NCBI GenBank assembly: GCA_902522465.1
Contig: CABYVV010000001.1
Coordinates: 180,229 to 244,228 of the forward strand
Source of the DNA: an uncultured Alphaproteobacteria bacterium
Lineage (GTDB): Bacteria; Pseudomonadota; Alphaproteobacteria; Methylaequorales; Methylaequoraceae
DNA length: 64,000 nt
Direction: 5' to 3'
This document shows positions 39,512 through 47,998 of the stretch, piece by piece. The notes beneath the pieces are model-generated. The model made no database searches. It was not told the DNA's origin and saw only the letters and a list, made by a program, of their open reading frames with translations. The position numbers were made by a program, and so were the translations under genes. Each line of letters opens with the position of its first letter. The first letter of the stretch is position 1.

Positions 39512-40843
39512 CTATTCAACTAACTTTCCATGAAAGGAAAATGCAGTTAATCTTAATAGTTTTACCTTCAATAGTTTCCCAATAATATTTAAATTCGAGG
39601 TTACATGAACTGGCTGTAGGTGAGGGGTTCTCCCTACAAATTGATTATTTTTTCTTCCAACTCCTGAGAATAACACTTCAACGGTTTTATTCAAAAAAGA
39701 AAGATTAAATTGAGTTTGATACTGATTTAGCACTGCTTGAATTTTTTCTAATCTTTTATTTGAAACCTCCTCACTTACTTGAATTTTTTTGATTGACGCA
39801 GGGGTTCCTGGTCTAGCAGAATATTTGAAGGAATATGAACTAGCAAATTTTACTTTTTCTATTAAATCTAATGTCTCTTGAAAGTCTGAATCAGTTTCCT
39901 CTGGGTATCCAACAATAAAATCTGATGAAAAAGCCATATCTGCAACATTTTCTTTAATTTTTTTTATTAATCTTAGGTAAAATTCTCTCGTATGCTTTCT
40001 GTTCATGTTTTTTAAAATTTTATTTGATCCTGCTTGGACAGGCAGATGAAGAAATGGCATCATTTTAGAGTTTTCCTTATGTTCGTTAATTAAATTTTGA
40101 TCAATATCATTTGGATGAGAAGTTAAGTACCTTATCCTTTTCAGACCGTTTATTTTTGTAATAATGCTACATAAATATCCAAGTGAGACTTTTTTTTTAA
40201 CTCCATCCTCAAAAATTTCAGAGTTGTATGAGCTAACATTCTGGCCTAATAGCGTAACCTCTTTTGCTCCATTATTTGATAAATGTTTTATTTCAGCAAA
40301 GATTTGTTCAACTGGTCTTGAAAATTCAGCACCCCTAGTGTAAGGCACAACACAAAAAGAACAAAATTTGTCACAACCTTCCTGAATTGTAACTAATTTA
40401 CTGACATTTTTTTTAGCTGATGGAACTAGTGAATCAAATTTTTGCTTATATGAAAACTCACTATGAACTTTCTGGGTTTTTTTATTTTTTAAAACACCTG
40501 GAAGTTTATGGAAATTTTGAGGACCAAGTATGTAGTCTACATTTTTATTTCTTTTTATAATTTCGTCCCCTTCAGCTTGAGCGACACATCCTGTAACGAT
40601 GATTTGCATATTCTTACCAATTTTTTTTTTGTTTTCTTTAAAAATTGAAAGCCTGCCTAGATCTGAATACAACTTTTCTGAGGCTTTTTCTCTTATATGA
40701 CAAGTATTCAATATAGCAATGTCAGAATCTTCAAAGTTATTCGATGCTTTAAAACCATTGAATTCTAGCAAATCATTGAGCTTTTCAGAGTCATATTCAT
40801 TCATCTGACAGCCATATGTTTTAATAAAAAAGTACTGGTGCAT
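39512..40843 (-). CDS. miaB: tRNA-2-methylthio-N6-dimethylallyladenosine synthase
   Basis: Radical SAM methylthiotransferase acting on A37 of tRNAs, 443 residues. The N-terminal domain binds the auxiliary cluster (TYGCQMNEYDSE, NTCHIREKASEK, TGCVAQ). The radical SAM motif is CDKFCSFCVVPYTRG, and a C-terminal TRAM domain is present. It precedes phoH with an 8 bp gap, as in most alphaproteobacteria. Confidence 0.96.
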   Translation of the reverse strand: MHQYFFIKTYGCQMNEYDSEKLNDLLEFNGFKASNNFEDSDIAILNTCHIREKASEKLYSDLGRLSIFKENKKKIGKNMQIIVTGCVAQAEGDEIIKRNKNVDYILGPQNFHKLPGVLKNKKTQKVHSEFSYKQKFDSLVPSAKKNVSKLVTIQEGCDKFCSFCVVPYTRGAEFSRPVEQIFAEIKHLSNNGAKEVTLLGQNVSSYNSEIFEDGVKKKVSLGYLCSIITKINGLKRIRYLTSHPNDIDQNLINEHKENSKMMPFLHLPVQAGSNKILKNMNRKHTREFYLRLIKKIKENVADMAFSSDFIVGYPEETDSDFQETLDLIEKVKFASSYSFKYSARPGTPASIKKIQVSEEVSNKRLEKIQAVLNQYQTQFNLSFLNKTVEVLFSGVGRKNNQFVGRTPHLQPVHVTSNLNIIGKLLKVKLLRLTAFSFHGKLVE

Positions 40844-40873
40844 TGTTTAAATAATTAAATGATTTTTTCTGTT

Positions 40874-41692
40874 TTACAAGAATTTAAATTCATAAAGTTT
40901 GATTTTATCAACAATCTCTAATGAACTAAAATCATGCTTTACTTGATAAGAAATTTTTTCATAGCAGAATTTACATGCAGTTTTTCGGTCAGAAAAGCTT
41001 GTGAATTTCTTTGAATTATGAAATTTTACGTTAACCTCACTTACTCCTAATCCAAGAAATTTCCAGGCATGCGAAAGCAAGTCCATAGCACCAAACCAAG
41101 CAAGAAATGGTCTAAAAAACTTGTCTAATGGCAAACCGTCTAATTTACTATAGGTTATTGAGATTGGTTGTAAATTAAAATCTTTTAATCTCTCTGAGTC
41201 AATCAACTTAAACAGAGAGCTCTTAAATTTTAGCACTTTAGAACCGTCACTTGATGTTCCCTCAGGAAATAAGATAACATTTAGACCCTTCATCATACTA
41301 TTTTCAATAAGTTTCATTTGCTTTTCAACTGACCTAATCCTTTTTCTATCAATGAATATTGTCCTACCTAGTGCGCAAAATTTGTTAATTATTGGCCAGT
41401 CTTTTATATCTGATTTTGCCACAAATACAGCATCAATTGATGAACCTAAAATAAGAATATCTAAATAAGAAATATGGTTGGAAATAAATAAAACTTTCTT
41501 TTTTTTTGGGAAACCTGAAATATTTATTTTTATTCCAAAAATTTTGGTTAGGCCGAAAAAAAATATTTTATAAAAGAAAAAGAAATGTTTTTTTACAAAA
41601 ATTAAGTTAAAAAATTGGAATAATCCAATTAACATTATCCATGGTACGGTAACAACAAATCTAATAAATGATAAAGTAGGCGAATAAAGCAT
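40874..41692 (-). CDS. 1-acyl-glycerol-3-phosphate / lyso-ornithine lipid acyltransferase (PlsC family)
   Basis: PlsC-fold acyltransferase of 272 residues with hydrophobic N-terminal segments. The catalytic motif is SNHISYLD (HxxxxD), and the substrate motif is LFPEGTSSDGSKVLKFKSSLF. It begins exactly where the OlsB-like gene ends. That pairing is seen with OlsA, which O-acylates lyso-ornithine lipid, although OlsA can also work as PlsC. Which role dominates here depends on whether another plsC exists in the genome. Confidence 0.85.
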   Translation of the reverse strand: MLYSPTLSFIRFVVTVPWIMLIGLFQFFNLIFVKKHFFFFYKIFFFGLTKIFGIKINISGFPKKKKVLFISNHISYLDILILGSSIDAVFVAKSDIKDWPIINKFCALGRTIFIDRKRIRSVEKQMKLIENSMMKGLNVILFPEGTSSDGSKVLKFKSSLFKLIDSERLKDFNLQPISITYSKLDGLPLDKFFRPFLAWFGAMDLLSHAWKFLGLGVSEVNVKFHNSKKFTSFSDRKTACKFCYEKISYQVKHDFSSLEIVDKIKLYEFKFL

Positions 41693-42645
41693 TAATGAAC
41701 TTTATTAAAAGAGAGCTGAGTGTATTTTTTTAAAATTTTTTTTGAGTCCAATATTATCAATACATCAGTGGTATTAAATTTATTGTCTACAATTGCACCA
41801 CTTCCAACCCAAGCTCCAACCCTTATATAAGCTTTGATAAGTGGGGGTAATTTTCTAAATTCGTCTTCCGAGTGAATTAGACTTTTATCAACTAATCTAA
41901 AGTTAGCTTTTAAGTTTTTGTGAGGAAAGGTATTTAATTTTTCAGGTGTTATATGATAATGATGTAAATATGACAATTGTTTGCTAAATAATTTGTAATT
42001 GCTTGATGGGAAGCTTGCACATCCAAAAATTAATTCCACTTGGTTATTAACAATATATGTTGCAAGTCCCCTCCACAATAACTTTATTATCCTGCCATCT
42101 CGATATTTCTCATGAACACATGATCTTCCGGCCTCAAGTAGGGTAGATTGTTTGTAATTTATTAGACTCGAAATATCAAATTCTGATTGACTATAAAATT
42201 TTTGATTTTTAAGAAATTTTGGTTTAAGTAACAATCGATAAGTCCCAACCACAAAATCATCTGAGACAGTCCTATCGATAACCACTAAATGATCACAATA
42301 TTTATCAAACTCATCAGTATCAAATTCTTTATCTGTAGATTTAGTGAAGAAACTTTTTTGTCTTAATTTTTTTACTTTCTCCATCAATTCATCTGAATCT
42401 TTAATTATTTTAATTAAAAAGGAGCCTTGTTTAATATTTAAGTGTCTTCCATTGTTATTTTTTGTAGACTGATAATTCCCCAGTATTTTTGTTTGGAGAG
42501 TACTTTCAGACCATTTTTTCACATAAATGACATTTTTTGCAACAAATTTAACTTTATCAAACATTGATTTTAATTTATCAATGTTGGAAAAGTTTTGTTC
42601 AACTTCTTTATTTTTTTGTTCTTTCGTTTTCAATTGGAACAGCAT
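41692..42645 (-). CDS. olsB: OlsB-like N-acyltransferase (ornithine lipid synthesis)
   Basis: GNAT-like acyl-ACP N-acyltransferase. The diagnostic run is EFDTDEFDKYCDHLVVID...VVGTYRLLLKP, then FYSQSEFDI, LLEAGRSCVHEKYRDGRIIKLLWRGLATY and FGCASFPSS, matching OlsB, which makes lyso-ornithine lipid. The N-terminal 60-90 residues are extra and may mean a later start, for example the ATG at 42564. As drawn it overlaps the Fur-family gene by 38 bp. With the PlsC-type gene behind it, an olsB-olsA unit is likely. Confidence 0.82.
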   Translation of the reverse strand: MLFQLKTKEQKNKEVEQNFSNIDKLKSMFDKVKFVAKNVIYVKKWSESTLQTKILGNYQSTKNNNGRHLNIKQGSFLIKIIKDSDELMEKVKKLRQKSFFTKSTDKEFDTDEFDKYCDHLVVIDRTVSDDFVVGTYRLLLKPKFLKNQKFYSQSEFDISSLINYKQSTLLEAGRSCVHEKYRDGRIIKLLWRGLATYIVNNQVELIFGCASFPSSNYKLFSKQLSYLHHYHITPEKLNTFPHKNLKANFRLVDKSLIHSEDEFRKLPPLIKAYIRVGAWVGSGAIVDNKFNTTDVLIILDSKKILKKYTQLSFNKVH

Positions 42646-43027
42646 ATAACTCTAATCTATAATCAATCAATTTATAACCCATTTCTTTTGCAACTTGTTT
42701 TTGCATTGCATCAACCAAAGTATTCCTGAATTCACTTACTTTTCCACTTCTAACATCTATTAAGTGGTGATGATTTTCTCTAACTGTTTCATATCTGGAG
42801 CTATATCCTTTAAATTCATGTTTTTCCAGCAAATTATTATCCTCAAATAATTTGATTGTTCTGTAAACAGTAGCAATGCCAATTCTTTTATCAATTTTTG
42901 CAGCTCTTTTATGTACTGACTCAACATCTGGATGATCTGTGGAATCAGAAAGAACCTTCACAATAACTTTCCTTTGCTCGGTCATTTTTAAACCAAGTTT
43001 ATTGCATTTGTCTAGTAATGTATCCAT
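42608..43027 (-). CDS. fur: Fur-family metal regulator (Fur/Mur type)
   Basis: About 139 residues with the Fur winged helix (KMTEQRKVIVKVLSDSTDHPDVESVHKRAAKIDKRIGIATVYRTIKLFED) and the metal site ENHHHLIDV. The CxxC pairs that bind structural zinc in many Fur proteins are absent, as in the alphaproteobacterial Mur/Fur group that answers to manganese. Together with Irr the window holds two Fur-family regulators. ATG 43027 is the second of two adjacent Met codons. It precedes olsB. Confidence 0.87.
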   Translation of the reverse strand: MDTLLDKCNKLGLKMTEQRKVIVKVLSDSTDHPDVESVHKRAAKIDKRIGIATVYRTIKLFEDNNLLEKHEFKGYSSRYETVRENHHHLIDVRSGKVSEFRNTLVDAMQKQVAKEMGYKLIDYRLELYAVPIENERTKK

Positions 43028-43124
43028 CATTTGTTAACCTTAGATTTCAGTTTTATTAAACTTTTATTGTGTTATCCTATTAACTAAATGTCTTATTAAT
43101 CATTATTAAATATATCATATCAGT

Positions 43125-43343
43125 ATGGAAATTAAAAAAAAAGTTTTAGATATTCGAAATCTTTCTTGTCCAATGAGCTTCCTGAAAGCTAAGGAATTTT
43201 TGAAACAAAATTCTGATTATAAGAAAAAAATCATTATTAAAGGTGAAAAAGATTTTAAGCTCTTAAACAATTCTTTAAAAAGAAATTATAAATTAAAAGT
43301 GAATAAAAAGGAAAAATGTGTTTTTGAAATTGAAATATTATAG
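43125..43343 (+). CDS. TusA/SirA-like sulfur-carrier protein
   Basis: 72 residues with LDIRNLSCPMSFLKAKEFLKQ, the TusA fold start. The active Cys is present, but the family CPxP is CPMS here, so the second Pro is lost. TusA proteins pass sulfane sulfur in thio-modification and other pathways. It is a single gene on the plus strand between fur and rimI, with the rimI stop 3 bp away. Confidence 0.75.
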   Translation: MEIKKKVLDIRNLSCPMSFLKAKEFLKQNSDYKKKIIIKGEKDFKLLNNSLKRNYKLKVNKKEKCVFEIEIL

Positions 43344-43345
43344 AA

Positions 43346-43807
43346 TTACAAGATTAAGTTCATAGAATATGAATCAAAAGATGATTCTTCCTCCCTGTAG
43401 TAGTTTTTTCTTTTTCCACAAAAAATAAAATTATGTTTTCTGTAAAATTTTATTGCCTTGAAATTTTTTTCATTAACATCCAAAATAATCTTTTTTAAAT
43501 TATTTAATTGGCAGAACTCAACACAATTTTTAATGAATTTTTCAGCCACACCTTGATTTCGATGTTCTGGATCAACAAAAAGAGAGTAAATTTCAATAAA
43601 ATCGTCAATTTTTTTAAAGAAACAAAATCCACAAATTTTGTTTTTGGGAATATAAACTTCACCTGAAAGTTTTTTATTTTTTATTAAACTTGCAAGTTCA
43701 TCCGTCTCCCAGATATTATTGCCAAAATCCTGTATATATTTTCTCTGTAAAATAAAAATTTCTTTACAATGATCCACATTAATTTTTCTGAAAAGAAAAT
43801 TATTCAT
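43346..43807 (-). CDS. rimI: GNAT acetyltransferase, RimI-like
   Basis: GNAT fold of 153 residues. VDPEHRNQGVAEKFIKNCVEFCQ has the acetyl-CoA loop, and ILDVNEKNFKAIKFYRKHNFIFCGKRKNYY is the usual C-terminal part of RimI. It overlaps tsaB by 8 bp; the tsaB-rimI pair is common in bacteria and supports the name. RimI acetylates ribosomal protein S18 in E. coli; the target here is inferred. Confidence 0.82.
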   Translation of the reverse strand: MNNFLFRKINVDHCKEIFILQRKYIQDFGNNIWETDELASLIKNKKLSGEVYIPKNKICGFCFFKKIDDFIEIYSLFVDPEHRNQGVAEKFIKNCVEFCQLNNLKKIILDVNEKNFKAIKFYRKHNFIFCGKRKNYYREEESSFDSYSMNLIL

Positions 43808-44435
43808 AATATGTATGATGGTAACTTATTTCTTGACTAGCATTCCCATGGCCAGAGAGAATAGTCGAGACAATATCCTTTGCTGATGTTTTGAAAATAA
43901 AAATTTCATTTTCTTTGAAACCTCTTAGATTCGAAACATTTTCTTCAAAATCGGAAACTACTACTAATTTATTTAATTTTTTTTTCTTTTTATAAATATT
44001 TTCATAAACTTGTTTTAAGTCCCCATTCAGAAACTCTTTTTGAGACCTATAAATTTTTCCTTCTAACCTAAAAAATTGATAGAAAAATTTATTATAATTT
44101 TTAAAAAAAACTATTACATTTTCAAACTTATCATTCAAACAAGATAAGTAGATATCGAATTCATTTACAGTTCTAATTTTAGCATTTAAAACCACCGAAA
44201 TTCCTTGAGCAATGGCTTTAACGGATCTGAGGGCTGTATAACTTCCTGGACCGGTAGAAAAATAAACAAAACCTATCTTGGATGTATTTTTTTTAAATAA
44301 TTTTTGAATTAATAAAAAAATATCATCAATTTTATTTTGCTTTATTTTTTTTTGAAGAAAACAAATTAACTCCTGCTTTTCGTGTAAAGCAATTGAAATT
44401 CCTTGACTTGAACTATAAATTGATAATGATAACAT
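43800..44435 (-). CDS. tsaB: tRNA threonylcarbamoyladenosine biosynthesis protein TsaB
   Basis: The 211-residue ASKHA-type protein contains FSTGPGSYTALRSVKAIAQGISVVLNAKIRTVNEFDIY, the conserved TsaB segment. TsaB partners TsaD and TsaE in making t6A37 on tRNA. The rest is quite diverged, which is normal for AT-rich genomes. It is head of a two-gene unit with rimI and diverges from the dipeptidase gene with 17 bp between starts. Confidence 0.87.
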   Translation of the reverse strand: MLSLSIYSSSQGISIALHEKQELICFLQKKIKQNKIDDIFLLIQKLFKKNTSKIGFVYFSTGPGSYTALRSVKAIAQGISVVLNAKIRTVNEFDIYLSCLNDKFENVIVFFKNYNKFFYQFFRLEGKIYRSQKEFLNGDLKQVYENIYKKKKKLNKLVVVSDFEENVSNLRGFKENEIFIFKTSAKDIVSTILSGHGNASQEISYHHTYYE

Positions 44436-44452
44436 AATTTATTTTTCCTAAA

Positions 44453-44989
44453 ATGAATCAAAATCTAATTAAAGTAAATAAAAAAGATTTACCTGTCATT
44501 ATTGATCTTCGCTATGCATCGACAAATAATTTTACAAAAAAAAAATTATACACTTCTGATATATGTTTAATTCATAAAGTTGCCTACGAACATCTACACT
44601 TAGCCGTTGAAATAGCTAAAAAACAAAATCTTCGTTTGAAAATATTTGATGCTTACAGACCTGCAAATATTCAAAAGAAATTATGGGATTGCTTGCCTGA
44701 TCCAAATTTCATTGCTCCTCCTTACAAAGGTTCACCTCATTCTAGGGGTGTTGCAGTTGATCTGACACTCACAGATAAGCAGGGAAATGAACTAGATATG
44801 GGAACAGACTTTGATGAATTTTCAAGACTTTCTTATCATGGATGCTTGGATATCTCCGCTGAATCATATAAAAATAGACTGTTATTACTAGGTATCATGA
44901 TAGATGCTGGATGGGATTTTTATAGAAATGAATGGTGGCATTATCAGTTGTTTAATTCAAAAAAATTCCCTATTATCTACGAATCGTAA
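44453..44989 (+). CDS. D-alanyl-D-alanine dipeptidase (VanX/DdpX family)
   Basis: Zinc peptidase of 178 residues. The zinc and catalytic residues are visible: GSPHSRGVAVDLTL provides His and Asp, and EWWHYQLF supplies the catalytic Glu and last His. FDAYRPANIQKKLWD is the typical Arg-containing region. No signal peptide is seen, so it is probably cytoplasmic and recycles D-Ala-D-Ala; no vancomycin-resistance genes accompany it. The stop overlaps the deacetylase start (TAATG). Confidence 0.9.
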   Translation: MNQNLIKVNKKDLPVIIDLRYASTNNFTKKKLYTSDICLIHKVAYEHLHLAVEIAKKQNLRLKIFDAYRPANIQKKLWDCLPDPNFIAPPYKGSPHSRGVAVDLTLTDKQGNELDMGTDFDEFSRLSYHGCLDISAESYKNRLLLLGIMIDAGWDFYRNEWWHYQLFNSKKFPIIYES

Positions 44990-45990
44990 TGTTGTTAATT
45001 CAATTCTTGCTTTTAATATTTTTTTCTTTAACTCCAATATATTCAAACTCCTTTGAATCCAATATTACAGTTTTAATGTATCATAGATTTAATAGTGAGA
45101 AATATTTAGATACAAGCATATCTTCTAAGAAATTTAATGAACACATTAATTACCTAATAGAAAATAATATTAAAATTTTACCATTGGATAATTTAACTGA
45201 TATTCTAGAGAATAATCATAAATTTTCAGAAAAATTAGTTTTTATTACAATAGATGATGCTTACAAATCTTTTTATAAATTTGGCTTCCCCATACTTAAA
45301 AAACATAAAATTCCCTTCAGTATTTTTGTATCTAGTAAATATATTTCAGAAAATGAGAAGTCAGACCATATGAGTTGGAGAATGTTAAAAGATATCTCAG
45401 AAAATAATGGATTAATTCTTAATCATTCAACAAGTCACAGAAGTTTTTTGGCGTTAACCAATGAGGAATTAGAGAAAGAAGTAATACAAAATCAAAAAAA
45501 AATTAACAAAAATTTAGGCGCTCAACCCAAAATTTTTTCATATCCGTATGGTGAGAGTAATATAAAAATTGAGAAAAAAATTGAAAATCTTGGTTATGAA
45601 ATTGCGTTTTCCCAACATTCTGCCCCAATCTCTTATAATGAAAATAAATTTAGATTACCGAGGTATGCATTAAATGATGAATATGGAGACCTTGAAAGAT
45701 TCAAACTAATTTTAAATTCAAAACCTTTACTCGTCAGTGATTTAAATTATCAAGACACTACAATTAATACAGAAAACTTTAAGCTAAGTTTTAAAACGAA
45801 CGTTCATGCAAAACTTATAAGTTGTTTTGTAAACAATTCAGCATTAATCATCAAGGAAAACAATAACAAAAACGTGACATTATTTATCAAAAATCTCCAA
45901 CCAAATAATAGATATAGAATTAATTGTACTTATAAAGATAAAAATAACCAATTATTTTGGTTTGGAAAAATGATTAAGAGAGTCCATTAA
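44989..45990 (+). CDS. Secreted polysaccharide deacetylase family protein
   Basis: A signal peptide (MLLIQFLLLIFFSLTPIYSNSF) precedes a NodB-type domain. VLMYHRF is followed by FITIDDAYKSFYKFGFPIL (the Asp-Asp motif), LNHSTSHRSF (metal-binding His pair HxxxH) and FSYPYGE. A C-terminal beta-rich extension of about 85 residues (SDLNYQDTTINTENF... to the end) is not part of the catalytic fold. The substrate could be peptidoglycan or another polysaccharide. It is likely co-transcribed with the dipeptidase gene. Confidence 0.87.
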   Translation: MLLIQFLLLIFFSLTPIYSNSFESNITVLMYHRFNSEKYLDTSISSKKFNEHINYLIENNIKILPLDNLTDILENNHKFSEKLVFITIDDAYKSFYKFGFPILKKHKIPFSIFVSSKYISENEKSDHMSWRMLKDISENNGLILNHSTSHRSFLALTNEELEKEVIQNQKKINKNLGAQPKIFSYPYGESNIKIEKKIENLGYEIAFSQHSAPISYNENKFRLPRYALNDEYGDLERFKLILNSKPLLVSDLNYQDTTINTENFKLSFKTNVHAKLISCFVNNSALIIKENNNKNVTLFIKNLQPNNRYRINCTYKDKNNQLFWFGKMIKRVH

Positions 45991-46940
45991 TTCATCAAGC
46001 TGCGAACCTTATCAAATTTCATAAAATTATTTGTTTCCATAAGTTCCTTTATGTCTTTTACATATTCCATATCTCTTTCAGAGTAATTTTCAAGATAGTT
46101 TGCCAATTTGCTTCCCAGTAGATCCTCTCCATTCATTCTCAATTTTCTTCTTTCTTGTCTTAGTTCCTCATATGCTTTATGTGTGTTTATATTTTTTAGA
46201 TAAGAACCAACAGATTCAGATAAATTTGCAAATTTTTTCACAAAGAATTTTTGATTTTCTCTTCTTTCTCTTGGTTTAATTCCATTTTTCTTATCGTAAG
46301 TATATTGACCAAATATTGCATTTCCCTCATTTAAATATCTTGACGTACCCCAACCACTTTCAATAGCTGCCTGTGAAAGAGCCAAAGAAAGAGGAACAAT
46401 GTCAACTCTAATTAAAAGATTTCCGAGACTTGATTCAGAGTAATTGTATTTTTCGCTTAATTCAAATAACCATCCTGGCCAAAACTCTCTTGAAAAACTT
46501 TCCCCATCTGACTGATTCCACCAATCCAAAATCCTTTTCCTATCTTCCAGAATTTTCCTATTTTCGATAAATATGATTGGAAGTATTGTATTGATAAAAA
46601 GATTTTTTCTTTTTTTAACTGAATTTATTTTCAGGAAATCTTTAGGCCAGCTTGAAAAAATAATTAAACTTGATGATTTATCATTAAGAAATGAATCTAC
46701 TGAAAAATTATATTTTTCAAAAATATCGATCATTTCCTCAGCCTCACTTATATAATCTACGGTAGATTTGTTAGTGAAATAATTTAAGACTGATTTGTCC
46801 TGAATTCTAAAGCTTATAGACGAAGAGCTGAAATTTTTTATTTTTGAAAAACTTTTATAGAAACCTATAGCCAAATTTATAAATAGCATAGAGACGAGTA
46901 GAATAACTAAGTTTCTGTAAAGTACATTAGTCTTATTCAT
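45987..46940 (-). CDS. Bax-like glucosaminidase domain protein
   Basis: The 317-residue protein has an N-terminal membrane segment (NLVILLVSMLFINLAIGFY). The C-terminal glucosaminidase domain shows PLSLALSQAAIESGWGTSRYLNEGNAIFGQYTY, where the Glu of AIESGWG is the catalytic acid, then SVGSYLKNINTHKAYEELRQERRKLR. This is the pattern of the E. coli Bax family, which probably cuts peptidoglycan in the periplasm. It overlaps the convergent deacetylase gene by 4 bp and the nfu stop/start region by one base. Confidence 0.88.
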   Translation of the reverse strand: MNKTNVLYRNLVILLVSMLFINLAIGFYKSFSKIKNFSSSSISFRIQDKSVLNYFTNKSTVDYISEAEEMIDIFEKYNFSVDSFLNDKSSSLIIFSSWPKDFLKINSVKKRKNLFINTILPIIFIENRKILEDRKRILDWWNQSDGESFSREFWPGWLFELSEKYNYSESSLGNLLIRVDIVPLSLALSQAAIESGWGTSRYLNEGNAIFGQYTYDKKNGIKPRERRENQKFFVKKFANLSESVGSYLKNINTHKAYEELRQERRKLRMNGEDLLGSKLANYLENYSERDMEYVKDIKELMETNNFMKFDKVRSLMN

Positions 46941-47509
46941 TACTGATTTACAGCTTCTACTGAAACAATTTCTGGTATGTAATACTTCAACATATTTTCA
47001 ATCCCAGATTTAAGTGTAATTGTAGAGCTCGGGCAACCTGAACATGCCCCCCTTAATTCTAAAAAGACAACACCTTCTTCTAATTTAACAAAACTTATAT
47101 CTCCACCATCCTGAGCTACTGCTGGTTTAATTCTTTCATCTAGTAGTTCCATAATTTTATCTACTATTTCTTGGTCCTTTTCTGAATAATTAATACTTTG
47201 TTTTGATTTTTTACCTTCAGTAATATTTGACGTAACTTCATTCCCTTCAGAAAAAAAGTCCAAAATAATTGAAAGAATTGATGGTTTTAAACTTTCCCAG
47301 TCAACGCCTTCATTTTTAGTCACAGTTAAAAAGTCCTTACTAATAAAAACTCCAGCAACATTTTCATTCACGAATAATTTTTTTGCTAGGTTATTTTTTT
47401 CAGCGTCTATTTTAGTCTTAAATTCTAAGTTCCCTGAAGTAATTATTGTCTTTCCGGGCAAAAATTTAAGTGTTGATGGGTTAGGTGTGGTTTCTGTTTG
47501 TATGAACAT
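46940..47509 (-). CDS. NfuA/Nfu1-type iron-sulfur cluster carrier
   Basis: The N-terminal Nfu_N domain (ETTPNPSTLKFLPGKTI) is followed by a NifU-like domain with RIKPAVAQDGGDISFV and the cluster Cys pair in RGACSGCPSSTITLKSGIE. It delivers 4Fe-4S clusters to target enzymes. The layout is that of mitochondrial Nfu1 and alphaproteobacterial homologues. Length is 189. It follows the universal stress protein gene by 18 bp. Confidence 0.93.
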   Translation of the reverse strand: MFIQTETTPNPSTLKFLPGKTIITSGNLEFKTKIDAEKNNLAKKLFVNENVAGVFISKDFLTVTKNEGVDWESLKPSILSIILDFFSEGNEVTSNITEGKKSKQSINYSEKDQEIVDKIMELLDERIKPAVAQDGGDISFVKLEEGVVFLELRGACSGCPSSTITLKSGIENMLKYYIPEIVSVEAVNQ

Positions 47510-47527
47510 AATAATAAATTAGTTAAA

Positions 47528-47998
47528 TCAAGACAAATTGTCAATTTCTTCTTCTGTTAGTGTTGGAGGAATTATTGTTATAGGTACTTTGATTTTTGAA
47601 CTATGCTTGATTGTAAAAGAATTTATCAAAGGATCTCCTCCGGATTTTGCTGGTGAGGAGGCTAAAACAAAATTTGAAATAAACTTATTTGCATCTAAAA
47701 ATTTTATAATACATTCTACCCTATCACCTTTCATTATGAACTTTTTTGGTTTTTTCTCTGTAAAATTTAAAATGTAATTTTCATATTCTTTTATTTTGGC
47801 TTCGGCCTCTTCTCTTAACTCTATCTCAGCAATATCTTCAACAGCTTTCCAATGACTAAATTCTAGGGTTTCAAATGTATATAATAATGCAACTCTCCCA
47901 TTTGTCCTAGCAGTTCTTCTAGCCGCATATCTTAGTGCATTAAAGATCTCATTTGAGTCATCAAGCACTACCAAAAATGTTAGTTCTTTCTCCATCAT
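47528..47998 (-). CDS. Universal stress protein (UspA family)
   Basis: A single Usp domain of 156 residues. The opening LTFLVVLDDSNEIFNALRYAARRTARTNGRVALLYTF gives the first strand and Asp of the fold, and the later FVLASSPAKSGGDPLINSF...KVPITIIPP is the usual C-terminal part. The family's G-2x-G-9x-G(S/T) ATP motif is altered (SSPAKSGGD), so nucleotide binding is uncertain. It overlaps the Alph_Pro_TM gene by 4 bp. Two Met codons (47998, 47995) are possible starts. Confidence 0.82.
   Translation of the reverse strand: MMEKELTFLVVLDDSNEIFNALRYAARRTARTNGRVALLYTFETLEFSHWKAVEDIAEIELREEAEAKIKEYENYILNFTEKKPKKFIMKGDRVECIIKFLDANKFISNFVLASSPAKSGGDPLINSFTIKHSSKIKVPITIIPPTLTEEEIDNLS

Noticed and set aside
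44453-44989. VanX-type dipeptidase as vancomycin resistance
   Set aside because: No vanH, vanA, vanR or vanS genes are near, and the family is common in D-Ala recycling.
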